A stretch of 64,000 nt of DNA from Clostridium gallinarum (GTDB taxonomy: Bacteria; Bacillota; Clostridia; Clostridiales; Clostridiaceae). Shown piece after piece: positions 47,320 through 56,853 of the stretch. The translations under genes and the position numbers were made by a program. The stretch is taken from the NCBI RefSeq assembly GCF_014836325.1, contig NZ_JACSQZ010000011.1, positions 1 to 64,000 on the forward strand, given 5' to 3'. Numbering within the stretch: position 1 is the stretch's first letter; every line of letters begins with the position of its first letter. The notes below the pieces were generated by a model. That model saw only the letters and a list, made by a program, of their open reading frames with translations. It did not search any database and was not told the DNA's origin.

Positions 47320-48279
47320 TTAAAATAATCTTTCTTCTCCCATGGATTTTGCAAATCTATTAGCTAAGAAAATCAATATTATACTTATCATACTCTTAAA
47401 TATACCTGCTGCTGTAGCTAATGAGTAATTTCCTAAACTTATTCCATATTTTAATACAAATATATCTATAGTTTGTGATACGTCTTGAACTAATCCATTA
47501 CCTAATAAGTACTGAACTTCAAAACCAGCATTTAATATATTTCCAATATTTATTATTAATAATATAAATATTGTAGGTTTTATACCCGGTAGAGTTATAT
47601 TCCACATTTTTTGAAGCCTACCTGCACCATCTATTTCTGCTGCTTCATAAAGATCTGGATTTATTGCTGTAATAGCTGATAGATAAATTATACTTCCCCA
47701 ACCTACTTCCTTCCAGACATTGGCTGCACCAACTATACCCCAGAAATACTTAGTCTCTGCAAAGAAATTTATTGGTCTATCTATAATATGGGTCCACATT
47801 AATAATTGATTTACTATTCCATTTTCAGTTGATAATACTTGTGCAACTATTCCAGTTACAATTATCCATGATAAAAAGTGAGGTAAATATGATATAGTTT
47901 GTACAAATTTCTTTGAAAGTATATTTTTCACTTCATTTAGTAATAGTGCAAAACCTATAGAACATACAAAGCTTAAAGTTAAGTTAATTAAACTCATAGC
48001 TAAGGTATTTCTTATTACTTTTACAAAAGTAGGATCTGAAAATAAAAACTTGAATTGTTTTAACCCAACCCAGGTTTGATCAAATAAACCTTTTGCTGGT
48101 TTAAAGTTTTGAAATGCCATAAGCCATCCTATTAGAGGTGCATAACAAAATATAAATATATATATTAAAAATGGTATGGACATTAACACTAATGTCTTTT
48201 GCTTCTTTATTTTTTTCCATAAATCTTTAGTGGGCTTTTTTTCTATGTTAATTTTTGATCTTTTCGCTTCTAATTGCAT
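47320..48279 (-). CDS. carbohydrate ABC transporter permease (LplB type)
   Basis: This 319-residue permease has six spans and the EAA loop YEAAEIDGAGRLQKMWNI, from the LplB branch. It is the second half of the importer channel for the oligosaccharide system. A hairpin in the 71-bp gap to the binding-protein gene probably lets more binding protein be made than permease. AAGGAG precedes the start. Confidence 0.92.
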   Translation of the reverse strand: MQLEAKRSKINIEKKPTKDLWKKIKKQKTLVLMSIPFLIYIFIFCYAPLIGWLMAFQNFKPAKGLFDQTWVGLKQFKFLFSDPTFVKVIRNTLAMSLINLTLSFVCSIGFALLLNEVKNILSKKFVQTISYLPHFLSWIIVTGIVAQVLSTENGIVNQLLMWTHIIDRPINFFAETKYFWGIVGAANVWKEVGWGSIIYLSAITAINPDLYEAAEIDGAGRLQKMWNITLPGIKPTIFILLIINIGNILNAGFEVQYLLGNGLVQDVSQTIDIFVLKYGISLGNYSLATAAGIFKSMISIILIFLANRFAKSMGEERLF

Positions 48280-48316
48280 ACAAAAGTCTCCTTATCATTT
48301 ATTTTTATTTAAATAA

Positions 48317-48340
48317 GGGGGAATCTATTAAGACTCCCCT
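48317..48340 (-). terminator. intercistronic hairpin between binding protein and permease genes
   Basis: A 9-bp stem with one G-T wobble, GGGGAGTCT/AGATTCCCC on the minus strand, is followed by a weak T-rich run. It is a likely partial terminator or mRNA-stabilising element, as is common after substrate-binding-protein genes. Confidence 0.6.
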
Positions 48341-48350
48341 CTTTTTTTTA

Positions 48351-50018
48351 TTATTCTGAGAATAATTCTGCTCTTCTTTTTGCTTCTTGTGTCAATGCTT
48401 CTTCGTATGCTTTTACATTACCTTCATTTTTAAATATTGTTTGATATTCATCCCATGTAGCTTCAAATTTACTTGGTTCTGTCATAATAACTGTAGGAAG
48501 CCATTTTTTCTTTATTTCATCCATTTTTTGCATAGCTATTCCCGCTTCTGAATCAGCTGTTAAAGTGCTTGCAAAAGAATAGATTGGGAACCATGGTTGA
48601 TTCTTTTCTGCTGGTTCTGGTAAAAAGTCTGTAAACTTTTCATATCCATATGCATCAAGTATTTTCTTATCAACATCATTTAAACCATCATAGAATTCTT
48701 TTGGTTGTTGTCCTGGTAAAACTGCATTTTTATTATCTTCTAATAATCCTGTATATTGTGGGAAGTAGCTATAGTTACATACATTCTTAGCTCTCCATTC
48801 TTCAATCTTATTATTATCTCTTTGTTCTTGAGTTCTAGAGAATATTCCATCTGCATCAACTTGATAATCTACGTCCTTTTCTCCCCAATATCTTAAGACC
48901 ATAACTTCTTCACTTAATAAATCATTGATAAACTTTAATGCACCTTCAACATCCTTACAGCTTATTGTTATTCCAAGTCCACCACCTACATTTATAGCCG
49001 GCTTAGATCTATATTGAGATTCTACATTTGGATCTATTGTTAAACCTAGTGGTACATAAGTCCTTTCATCTAAACCTTGTTGGATTAATGAACTTTCAGC
49101 TGTTTGGAATTGCCAATGTTGATCTATCATACCTAATACTCTACCTGTAGATATTTTAGATATATATTGATCATAAGATGAAGTAAATGTTTCTGGATCT
49201 ATAATTCCCTTACTATACATATCATTAAGCTTTTCATAATATTGTTTTGCTTCTGGTATAGTCTCATAAGCTGTTGCAGTTATAGTTTCTGGATCTATAA
49301 CTGCTTTACCATCATTAGGGTAACCAGCTAAGAATTGTGGTGGATTTTCTAAACAGAAATATCTCCAATCATCTGATAATATTTCAAATCCTATAGTAGG
49401 TTGTCCATTTATTTCAGGATTAGCTTCTTTATACTTTTGAATTAAATCAAAATATTCATCTAAAGTTTTTATAGTTGGATAGTTTGCCCATTCTAAAACG
49501 GCTTTTTGTATCCAGAAAGCTTCATCATTATGTGTTGTAGTCATATCTTTTCTTTTTACATTTGAAAATTGAGGTATATAGTAAATATGTCCATCTTCTT
49601 TTCTAACTTTATTCCAATCTGCTTCAGACCATAAGTTTTTAATATTTGGATATTTATCAAAATAATCTTCTAACGGAATAAGAGCTTCAGCATCAACTAA
49701 TGCTTGTGTTCCATCTCCACCATCTATAAAATCTGGATATTCCCCACCAGCTATCATTACTCCAATTCTTTCTTTAGCTGTTTGTCCTGTTAACCATTGC
49801 TCATTAACTTTTGCTCCAATTTTCTCTGCAATTGCAGCCTTTACCCTATTATCTTCGGTTATTTCTTTTCCTGCTACTGCAAAAAAAGCTGTAAATTCTT
49901 TTATTCCCTCACTATTTACATTAGGATTTTCATCTGTTCCTTTGCTAGAGCATCCAGCAAAAATACTTAAAGACATCATTGAAGTTAGAACTAAGCTTAA
50001 TAACCTTTTTCTTTTCAT
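48351..50018 (-). CDS. extracellular oligosaccharide-binding lipoprotein (LplA/YtcQ type)
   Basis: This 555-residue lipoprotein has the signal and lipobox IFAGC (C23). A large family-1 solute-binding fold of the LplA/YtcQ class follows, longer than maltose-type binding proteins. It should capture (methylglucurono-)xylo-oligosaccharides at the cell surface for the two permeases encoded next. A consensus cre site sits about 20 bp ahead of the start, beside GAGGGGA. Confidence 0.92.
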   Translation of the reverse strand: MKRKRLLSLVLTSMMSLSIFAGCSSKGTDENPNVNSEGIKEFTAFFAVAGKEITEDNRVKAAIAEKIGAKVNEQWLTGQTAKERIGVMIAGGEYPDFIDGGDGTQALVDAEALIPLEDYFDKYPNIKNLWSEADWNKVRKEDGHIYYIPQFSNVKRKDMTTTHNDEAFWIQKAVLEWANYPTIKTLDEYFDLIQKYKEANPEINGQPTIGFEILSDDWRYFCLENPPQFLAGYPNDGKAVIDPETITATAYETIPEAKQYYEKLNDMYSKGIIDPETFTSSYDQYISKISTGRVLGMIDQHWQFQTAESSLIQQGLDERTYVPLGLTIDPNVESQYRSKPAINVGGGLGITISCKDVEGALKFINDLLSEEVMVLRYWGEKDVDYQVDADGIFSRTQEQRDNNKIEEWRAKNVCNYSYFPQYTGLLEDNKNAVLPGQQPKEFYDGLNDVDKKILDAYGYEKFTDFLPEPAEKNQPWFPIYSFASTLTADSEAGIAMQKMDEIKKKWLPTVIMTEPSKFEATWDEYQTIFKNEGNVKAYEEALTQEAKRRAELFSE

Positions 50019-50038
50019 TATTAAAATCCCCTCACCAT

Positions 50039-50053
50039 TGTTTTCGTTTACAT
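50039..50053 (-). promoter_or_regulatory. CcpA cre site
   Basis: ATGTAAACGAAAACA on the minus strand matches WTGNAANCGNWNNCW at every defined position. It lies between the alpha-glucuronidase and binding-protein genes. Carbon catabolite repression of the importer and downstream genes is expected. A promoter-like TTGTAA-16 bp-TAATAT lies upstream of it. Confidence 0.7.
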
Positions 50054-50160
50054 TGCACGCGCGTAATTTTTATAGATTTAAATCTATTAATTAAATATTA
50101 ACACTATTACTTTTAATTACAACCTTTTAAATTATAGTTAAAAATACCAAAAAGTATAGG

Positions 50161-52263
50161 TCAATAAATTTTTCTATTTTTTTCGTCTTTTATTCCCGAA
50201 ATTCTATAAAAATACGTATTTACTCTATCTCTCCATTCCCTAGCATTTAATAATTGCTCTCTTAATTTATCATTAATATGATTATAAATTTCTTCATTTA
50301 TAAGAGCCTTTATTTCATCTAATTTATATAAAAATCTCTCTACTAAATCATAACCTTCAAAATGTGAATTATATATATGCTGAATAACTGTATTTCCATT
50401 CTTTAATTTATGATTATATTTTACATTATGGAAAAATAGTAATAATTCATCCGGGCAATTATTTATATCTTCATATATTTCTTTTAATGGCGATTTATAT
50501 TGCTCTATATATCTTGTCCCACTTTTTATTGTTCTATCAATTCCTATTGAATTACAATTTGCTCTATTATAAGTTCCCCATGGAGAATATTCATATCCAT
50601 CAATATCTGGTCCATAATGATGTCCTGGTGAAACCATCCAACCAATACCTAATGGTGCAGTATAATTTTCATAAGCTTTCCATGAATTTAATAAAATAAA
50701 TTTAATATTATTTAAAACTATTTTATTATCACCAAAAGTAAGTTTAATCCATTCATCTACTATCTCTTCGCTAGTTATCTTACTATTCCAAATTAATCTT
50801 CCATATCCATAAAGATTTGCTTGTGCTAACAAATTTCCCGTCCAATTTAAATCAGCTCCAATATTAGAAATTCCAGCTACTCCTTTAATCCTATCTTTAA
50901 CAGTTGAAGCCTCAACATTATTACAAATTTTAAAATCTAAAACTTCTTTCCACCATGGAATAAGAAAACAAACATCTTTTTGTTGACCTGTATATTCTTG
51001 AGTTATTTGTAATTCTAATATCTTGTTTGTCTTATCCATTACTCCAAACAAAGGTGAAATAGGCTCCCTTACTTGAAAATCCATAGGACCATTTTTAATT
51101 TGTAAAAATACATTTTCTAAAAATTCTCCATCAAGTGGATTAAAACAATCAAATGCTGCTTTAGCTCTATCTGTTGAATAATCTCTCCAATCTTGTTTAC
51201 AATTATAAACAAAACACCTCCATATCAAAATTCCTCCATAAGGCTTTAAAGACTTACCTAACATATTTGCTCCATCTGAATGATTTCTACCATAAGTAAA
51301 AGGCCCTGGTCTTCCTTCTGAATCAGCTTTAACCATAAATCCACCTAAATTTACTATATTATCATATACAAATTTAACTCTTTCTTCCCACCATTTAATA
51401 ACCTTTATATCTAGTGGATCTGCTGTATCTAGTTCTCCTAGTGTTATAGGCGCTGCAAAATTAATACTAAGATAAACCTTTATTCCCCATCTAGTCATAA
51501 TATCATTTATTACTTTAACCATAGCTATTTTATTATCAATAAAATAGGTTTCTTCTTTATGAACATTAGTGTTATTTATAACTATACCGTTTATTCCTAT
51601 AGATGCTAAAAGCCTCGCATAATCATTAATTCTATCTAAATCCTCTGAAATCCTATATCCATCATTAAATGCTTCTCTTATTAAATCACTACTAGCGGGT
51701 ATTCCTATAACTCTCATTATCTCTTTTACTTTATCTTTATTTCTTATACTTTCAAAAAATACAGAACTTCCTGCAAATCCTCTTTCCACAGTTCCATCTA
51801 TATTATCCCATTGATTTATAAGCCTTAATTCGCTTTCTGGATTTTCTATTATAGTTTTGTTACTAATCTCCTCATTTTCGGCTAATAATCTTAATAAATG
51901 AAATACTCCATATAAAATTCCATTTTCATCACCTGCTGAAATACTTATAAAGCTTTTATTTTCTTTTAAAAATTTTTGTTCAATTTTATATCCATTTTTC
52001 TTCAGTGATTTAATATTTTTAACTTCTAATTTTATATACTTATTAGCTTCTATATCACTTTCATCCTCATATAAATTTTGAGTAATTTCTTCATAATAAC
52101 TTTCCTTTAATGCCTTCTCTAACTCTAATAATGTACTTTTTATAATACTATTTTTTGATTCTAATGCTATAAATATATTTTTTAAGTATTCCTTGCATCC
52201 AGATGTTGTGATTTTTTTATAATTTAGCCAAGCTAAATACATATCATTACTTTTATCTATCAT
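50161..52263 (-). CDS. aguA: GH67 alpha-glucuronidase
   Basis: This 700-residue protein is the size of AguA-type GH67 enzymes. It has an N-terminal alpha/beta domain, a central barrel with VKADSEGRPGPFTYGRNHSDGAN-type active-site text (catalytic acid Glu in ADSEG), and a helical C-terminal domain. There is no signal peptide, so it acts inside the cell. It cleaves (4-O-methyl)glucuronic acid from the non-reducing-end xylose of aldouronates. It is the first gene of the locus; GGGAGGA precedes the ATG. A convincing promoter was not found in the short region upstream. Confidence 0.95.
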   Translation of the reverse strand: MIDKSNDMYLAWLNYKKITTSGCKEYLKNIFIALESKNSIIKSTLLELEKALKESYYEEITQNLYEDESDIEANKYIKLEVKNIKSLKKNGYKIEQKFLKENKSFISISAGDENGILYGVFHLLRLLAENEEISNKTIIENPESELRLINQWDNIDGTVERGFAGSSVFFESIRNKDKVKEIMRVIGIPASSDLIREAFNDGYRISEDLDRINDYARLLASIGINGIVINNTNVHKEETYFIDNKIAMVKVINDIMTRWGIKVYLSINFAAPITLGELDTADPLDIKVIKWWEERVKFVYDNIVNLGGFMVKADSEGRPGPFTYGRNHSDGANMLGKSLKPYGGILIWRCFVYNCKQDWRDYSTDRAKAAFDCFNPLDGEFLENVFLQIKNGPMDFQVREPISPLFGVMDKTNKILELQITQEYTGQQKDVCFLIPWWKEVLDFKICNNVEASTVKDRIKGVAGISNIGADLNWTGNLLAQANLYGYGRLIWNSKITSEEIVDEWIKLTFGDNKIVLNNIKFILLNSWKAYENYTAPLGIGWMVSPGHHYGPDIDGYEYSPWGTYNRANCNSIGIDRTIKSGTRYIEQYKSPLKEIYEDINNCPDELLLFFHNVKYNHKLKNGNTVIQHIYNSHFEGYDLVERFLYKLDEIKALINEEIYNHINDKLREQLLNAREWRDRVNTYFYRISGIKDEKNRKIY

Positions 52264-52375
52264 TTAAATTCCTCCCTGATTAAATATTTAATAAATCAAA
52301 AATTATTACTATACACTTCTTACAATAAACATTAACATTTATGTATTATATTTACAATCAACGATTTTATATAAA

Positions 52376-52417
52376 AAAATACTAATAATTTTAGTTTCGT
52401 AAAATTATTAGTATTTT
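52376..52417 (-). terminator. terminator of the MFS gene upstream of aguA
   Basis: An 18-bp perfect stem, AAAATACTAATAATTTTA and its complement around GTTTCG, is followed by T's in the minus direction. It insulates the xylan locus. Confidence 0.85.
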
Positions 52418-52445
52418 AAAATTAAATATATTATTAATTTAAAAT

Positions 52446-53729
52446 TTACTGAATATCAATTAAAACTTCATTTTCATCCTTCTCAAGATTAATCGCAAGT
52501 AAAGATTTTTTAAATAATAACATTGCTATTATCATTGCTCCTGAAGAAATTAAAAATATGCTTGAAACACTAACTTTATCAAAAAGATACCCATATACCA
52601 TACTACTTAATGGTGATGCTATCATACATCCTGTTGAAACAACTGTATATACTCTTCCTAAGAACTCTAATGGAACTATAGATTGCATTCCAGCATTTAA
52701 ACATGTATTTGAAATCCCAATAAATAGACACATAAATAAAGTAATTATTAACATTAGTATATATAAATAAAAAGTTAAATTTTCATTAGCTATTAACGGT
52801 TTTAAAGCTACAATAGCATATCCAGCTAAAAGTACTGATGCTATCATCAAATTTATATACAAATTTTTTCCTAAAGAATATTTTTTTGAAAACCACCCTA
52901 CAATGAATGTTGATATAATCATTCCTATAACACCAAAAGTATCAACTATTCCATATTGAAAATCTGATACCTTTAAAATAATTTTACAAATATATGCTGA
53001 TCCTATAGAAAATGATCCAAATGCAAAATTTAATATTACAGCTAAACTTACAATATTTATAATATCTCTTTTCTTTAATATAAAACTTATCCCAGCTTTA
53101 AACTCTGAGGTAAATTTACTAAATGATAGTTTTTCTTTTGATTTTATATTTTTCGGAATCACTAGAAAAACTTCTGAAATAGCAGAAATATAAAATGAAA
53201 TAGCATTTACTATAAAAACACCTTCTAATCCAAAACTTCCATAAACTAAAGCTGCAATAGCTGGTGAAATTATATTTCCAATGGCCATTAATAAAGAATT
53301 TAATGCATTTGCTTCAACTAAGTCTTCCTTTTTAGTTATAGTTGGAATTATAGTTTGAAGAGTTGGATTATCTAGAGTTGAAATTAACGAAAGTATTATA
53401 ACTAAAATGTAAATATTAATTAAAGACATTTCTCCTGTAATAAAATAAATAATAGCAAATATACTTACTGCTATTCCACTTGCTAAATCTAAAAAAATCA
53501 ATATATTTTTTCTATAAAACCAATCTACAATAACCCCAGAAATAGGTGATACAATCAAAGTTGGTATTAGAGATACTGCAAGAATAGATGCAAATTTTGT
53601 AGCTGATCCTGTAGTGCTTAAAACAAATAAAGATAATGCAAAACTCTGCATATAAGATCCAATTAAAGATGTAATTTTTCCAAACATTAAAAGTGAAAAG
53701 TTTTTTTCTTTTAAAAGATTAAATTTCAT
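52446..53729 (-). CDS. MFS transporter (EntS/macrolide-efflux-like)
   Basis: This 427-residue protein has 12 predicted spans and the MFS loop between spans 2 and 3 (GVIVDWFYRKN). It resembles the MFS_3/EntS and MefA-like exporters. The ATG at 53729 has AAGGGGG upstream; the longer frame to 53753 lacks an RBS. It is a single gene with its own terminator. The exported compound is unknown. Confidence 0.85.
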   Translation of the reverse strand: MKFNLLKEKNFSLLMFGKITSLIGSYMQSFALSLFVLSTTGSATKFASILAVSLIPTLIVSPISGVIVDWFYRKNILIFLDLASGIAVSIFAIIYFITGEMSLINIYILVIILSLISTLDNPTLQTIIPTITKKEDLVEANALNSLLMAIGNIISPAIAALVYGSFGLEGVFIVNAISFYISAISEVFLVIPKNIKSKEKLSFSKFTSEFKAGISFILKKRDIINIVSLAVILNFAFGSFSIGSAYICKIILKVSDFQYGIVDTFGVIGMIISTFIVGWFSKKYSLGKNLYINLMIASVLLAGYAIVALKPLIANENLTFYLYILMLIITLFMCLFIGISNTCLNAGMQSIVPLEFLGRVYTVVSTGCMIASPLSSMVYGYLFDKVSVSSIFLISSGAMIIAMLLFKKSLLAINLEKDENEVLIDIQ

Positions 53730-54033
53730 ATTGCCCCCTTTTATACTAATCATAAATTCTATTTACTCTTACTATCATTTAAATAAAACATTGTTTTGTT
53801 TAATTCTTTAATAAATAGATAGTAATCATAATATAGTATTATTATATTATAACATTGTTACACACGTAAATAGATTTTAATAAAATTTAGCAATAAATGT
53901 TAATATATTTATTCAAATATTATTTTAAATCATTAATTTATATCAAAAAAATTAAGAGATTGTCTAAAACAACCTCTTAATCTTTAATTATTCAAAACTG
54001 CTTGGAGCAGTTTTTACCTTACATTCTTCATTA
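53730..54033. other. intergenic region between two MFS genes
   Basis: This 304-bp region carries two hairpins after the DHA2 exporter (53951-53981 and 53994-54014). It also has a -10 TATAAT without a good -35, and an AAACA..TGTTT repeat near the MFS start that may be an operator. No ORF was seen. Confidence 0.4.
53944..53981 (-). terminator. terminator of the DHA2 exporter gene
   Basis: A 13-bp stem with one mismatched or wobble pair, ATTAAGAGATTGT/ACAACCTCTTAAT, is followed by T6 on the minus strand. A second hairpin, AAAACTGCT/AGCAGTTTT, precedes it at 53994-54014. Confidence 0.75.
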
Positions 54034-55440
54034 TTAATTATTAACTGTGTCTTGTTTTCTTATAATTCTTAATAAAGTAAGTATGGCTCCAACTAAACAA
54101 ATAGCAGCAATTCCTATAAATACAAATCTCATGGCAAATATAAATATATCTGCTCTACCTTCTATATATCCTGATACTTTATATCCTGCCTTTCCACTCA
54201 TTATAGAATATAAAATACTTGTAGATAATGCTATACCTGTTGTTATTCCCAAATTTCTTATTAATCCATTTATGCTTCCTGCAATTCCAAGTTTACTTCT
54301 ATCTACAGTTGACATTATTAAAGAATTATTAGGCGATTGGAACATACCACTTCCAAGGGATACTGACCCTATAAGAATTGCAACTAAAACTAATGGTGTA
54401 TTTTCCTTAAAAATAGCTAGTGAAAATAATCCTAATGTCATAATACTTAAACCTAATGCTGATATTTTTTCACTTCCAATCTTATCAGATAAATACCCAC
54501 TTAAAGGTGCAACTATTGCTAAAACTATCGGTGAAACAGTCATCATAAGACCTGCAAAACTCGGACTAAGCTTTAGTACATCTTGAAGATAAAAAGGTAA
54601 AATTATATTCATAGCTCCAATTGAGACAAAGGATGTAAATCCACAAAATATACTTAAAGAAAATAGCTTATTTTTAAATATATCAATATCTAACATTGGA
54701 GATTTTATCTTTTCCTCAACCTTAACAAAAATAATTAATAATATAATTGAAACAATAAATGCTCCTACTATAATAGGATTAGTAAATCCAACACTTTGTC
54801 CAAAATTTATTGAACAGAAAAGTAATATAATTGAAATAATAAATAAAATTGTTCCTTTAGAATCAAAAGGAATTTTATTCTCAACCTTTTTGAAGTTTAA
54901 TGTCTTTAATACAGAAATATAAACTATAATTCCTATAGGTATATTTATTAAAAATATGTATTCCCATGGAGCAACAGATACAATTAATCCTCCTAATGTA
55001 GGACCAACCATAGTTCCAAGTGCAACTGCTGTTCCTGTCATTCCTAAAGCTCTTCCCCTCTCTGAAGGTGGAAAAGTTTCTGTAATTATTCCTTGGTTTG
55101 TAGCCATAGCTGCTGCTGCACCTATTGCTTGAATTATTCTTGATATAATTAACATTATAAGCGAATTAGATAATCCACAAAGTAAAGATCCTATTGTAAA
55201 TACTGCTATTCCAAACCTAAATACTCTACTTTTCCCAATTATATCTCCAAATCTACCAAATAGTAAAATTAATGCACAAATTGTTATAAGATAACTTGTT
55301 ACTATCCACTCTATTCCAGCCATACTTGTTCCAAGCTCTCTAGCCATAGTTGGTAAGGCAACATTTACTATACTACTATCTAGCGTTGTCATAAATGTCA
55401 TAGGTAAAACTACCAATAATATTGCCCACTCTTTTTTCAT
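54034..55440 (-). CDS. DHA2-family (EmrB/QacA-type, 14-span) MFS exporter
   Basis: This 468-residue protein has the DHA2 signature start (LDSSIVNVALPTMARELG), GRFGDIIGKSR in loop 2-3 and the motif-C region GTMVGPTLGG. It exports drugs or toxic compounds using the proton gradient. AAGGAGAT precedes the ATG. A consensus promoter lies about 35 bp upstream, and the flavodoxin gene is divergent. No regulator gene is adjacent. Confidence 0.92.
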   Translation of the reverse strand: MKKEWAILLVVLPMTFMTTLDSSIVNVALPTMARELGTSMAGIEWIVTSYLITICALILLFGRFGDIIGKSRVFRFGIAVFTIGSLLCGLSNSLIMLIISRIIQAIGAAAAMATNQGIITETFPPSERGRALGMTGTAVALGTMVGPTLGGLIVSVAPWEYIFLINIPIGIIVYISVLKTLNFKKVENKIPFDSKGTILFIISIILLFCSINFGQSVGFTNPIIVGAFIVSIILLIIFVKVEEKIKSPMLDIDIFKNKLFSLSIFCGFTSFVSIGAMNIILPFYLQDVLKLSPSFAGLMMTVSPIVLAIVAPLSGYLSDKIGSEKISALGLSIMTLGLFSLAIFKENTPLVLVAILIGSVSLGSGMFQSPNNSLIMSTVDRSKLGIAGSINGLIRNLGITTGIALSTSILYSIMSGKAGYKVSGYIEGRADIFIFAMRFVFIGIAAICLVGAILTLLRIIRKQDTVNN

Positions 55441-55470
55441 AATTTCATCTCCTTGTAAAAATTTCGTTAA

Positions 55471-55499
55471 TTTATATATAATACCCCTATTTTTCTCAA
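55471..55499 (-). promoter_or_regulatory. promoter of the DHA2 exporter gene
   Basis: TTGAGA (55494-55499), a 17-bp spacer and TATAAA (55471-55476). Confidence 0.65.
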
Positions 55500-55651
55500 T
55501 TGGAAATCTATAAAAAGAAAGATAAAATTAAATTTTGATTAATTTTATTAAATTATCTTTAATTTGTTCATATTTTCTTAAAATTTCTTTTTTATTTTTC
55601 TTTAGAGTATTTATATATATAATATCACTATTTTTCTATAATTTTTATTAT

Positions 55652-55680
55652 TTGTAAAAATATCTAAAAAAATCTATACT
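55652..55680 (+). promoter_or_regulatory. promoter of the flavodoxin gene
   Basis: TTGTAA (55652-55657), a 17-bp spacer and TATACT (55675-55680), about 30 bp before the start. Confidence 0.65.
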
Positions 55681-55709
55681 ATTTATATATTTATTATGGG
55701 GGAGATACA

Positions 55710-56207
55710 ATGAAAATATCAATTTTATATTTTAGTAAAACTGGAAATACAAAAGAAATGGCTAATGTAATTTCAAGAGGAATTAAAAAAGTTTCTGATT
55801 TTGAAGTGGGGATATTTGATCTTGAGAATATTGATGATGATTTTTTGCTAGAAAGTAAAGCTGTAATATTTGGAACACCTACATATATGGCTAATACTTG
55901 TTGGCAACTAAAGAAATGGTTTGATGAAGGCAATAAATATAATTTAGAAGGAAAACTAGGTGCTGTATTCTCTACAGCTCACTATGCGCAAGGTGGAGGA
56001 GACATTGCTCTACTAACTCTTATTAATCATTTAATGGTTAAAGGAATGATTGTTTATTCAGGAGGATCAGCTCTTGGCAAGCCATTTATTCATTTAGGTC
56101 CTGTTGCAATAGATGAAAATTTTGAGAAGAGTAAAAAAATGTTTGAGATATTTGGAGAACGTATAGCTTTAAAAACAAAAGAAATATTTTTAAATAAGAA
56201 TATTTAA
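55710..56207 (+). CDS. flavodoxin-fold NAD(P)H:quinone oxidoreductase-like protein
   Basis: This 165-residue flavodoxin-fold protein has the FMN phosphate loop FSKTGNTKEMA and the WrbA-like segments GTPTYMANTC and FSTAHYAQGGGD. It probably transfers two electrons to quinones or acts as a small flavodoxin. GGGGGAG precedes the ATG. The gene is single, convergent with the membrane protein gene behind it. The partner is unknown. Confidence 0.87.
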   Translation: MKISILYFSKTGNTKEMANVISRGIKKVSDFEVGIFDLENIDDDFLLESKAVIFGTPTYMANTCWQLKKWFDEGNKYNLEGKLGAVFSTAHYAQGGGDIALLTLINHLMVKGMIVYSGGSALGKPFIHLGPVAIDENFEKSKKMFEIFGERIALKTKEIFLNKNI

Positions 56208-56223
56208 TTTAATCTTTAATCTA

Positions 56224-56246
56224 AAAAAACTCCTTACGGAGTTTTT
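56224..56246. terminator. bidirectional terminator overlapping a stop codon
   Basis: AAAAAACTCC-TTAC-GGAGTTTTT ends the flavodoxin gene on plus. On minus, the hairpin contains the last codons and the stop of the membrane protein gene, an economical convergent arrangement. Confidence 0.8.
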
Positions 56247-56674
56247 CTTATAAAATAAGCTATAAAAATACTCATTAAAACACCTATTATACTTATTATA
56301 ACCAAGCTATTACTTAAATAAATTCCTTGCATAGGCCCAATAAACACTACTACCAAAAGAACAAGAATAGAAATATAAATCTCAAATTTTAATAATAGTG
56401 TAACAAAAAAATATAATACTAAATTCAATATCCAATATCCTAAAAATAACTTTAATAACTTTTTACTTTTTAAATAACTAGATAATAAAATAATTAAAAT
56501 CCAGACTACTAAATATACTATAGATACTATAATATTTTTACTTCCAATAGATACTCCACTCAAAATTTCACTAAAATTTATTAGTAAACAAAAAAATATA
56601 TTTGCCATCATAACTACAACTAAAGCTATTTTCTTAATTTTCATTTCTAATTTTTCTTTATATTTCTCTTCCAT
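56234..56674 (-). CDS. small multi-pass membrane protein of unknown function
   Basis: This 146-residue protein has a charged N-terminus (MEEKYKEKLEMK) and four or five hydrophobic segments covering most of the rest. AGGAGAGG precedes the ATG. No motif or family is recognisable. Its stop lies inside the terminator it shares with the convergent flavodoxin gene. Hairpin repeat copy C lies upstream. Confidence 0.75.
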   Translation of the reverse strand: MEEKYKEKLEMKIKKIALVVVMMANIFFCLLINFSEILSGVSIGSKNIIVSIVYLVVWILIILLSSYLKSKKLLKLFLGYWILNLVLYFFVTLLLKFEIYISILVLLVVVFIGPMQGIYLSNSLVIISIIGVLMSIFIAYFIRKTP

Positions 56675-56762
56675 AAAACCTCTCCTAGTATATCTTTACT
56701 TTATAATACCATTAATATCTTACAAATACCTTTAAGTAATTCTAACATTTTTCTAAATAAAA

Positions 56763-56848
56763 AAAGAGATAAACATTATATTCCTTGTTCCGTCGCATGC
56801 GCTCCAAGTCACCGTCATACAATGTTTATCTCTTTGCAAACTGAAGGA
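56763..56848 (-). repeat. dispersed hairpin repeat, copy C
   Basis: The 19-bp arms at 56763-56781 and 56817-56835 pair completely on the minus strand, using one G-U. They enclose the 35-nt core with TCCGTCGCATGCGCTCCAAG. On minus, the conserved flank CCTTCAGTTTG lies only 5 nt after the stop codon of the deoxynucleoside kinase gene, and the hairpin ends in T7. It is therefore the kinase terminator. Confidence 0.88.
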
Positions 56849-56853
56849 AATTT

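Noticed and set aside
50053-50066. TTGCACGCGCGTAA as a definite LacI-family operator
   Set aside because: Only five of seven positions pair and no regulator gene is adjacent, so it is mentioned only as a side observation.
54047-54586. 179-codon plus-strand frame inside the DHA2 exporter
   Set aside because: Antisense shadow of a membrane protein, with no RBS and unnatural composition.
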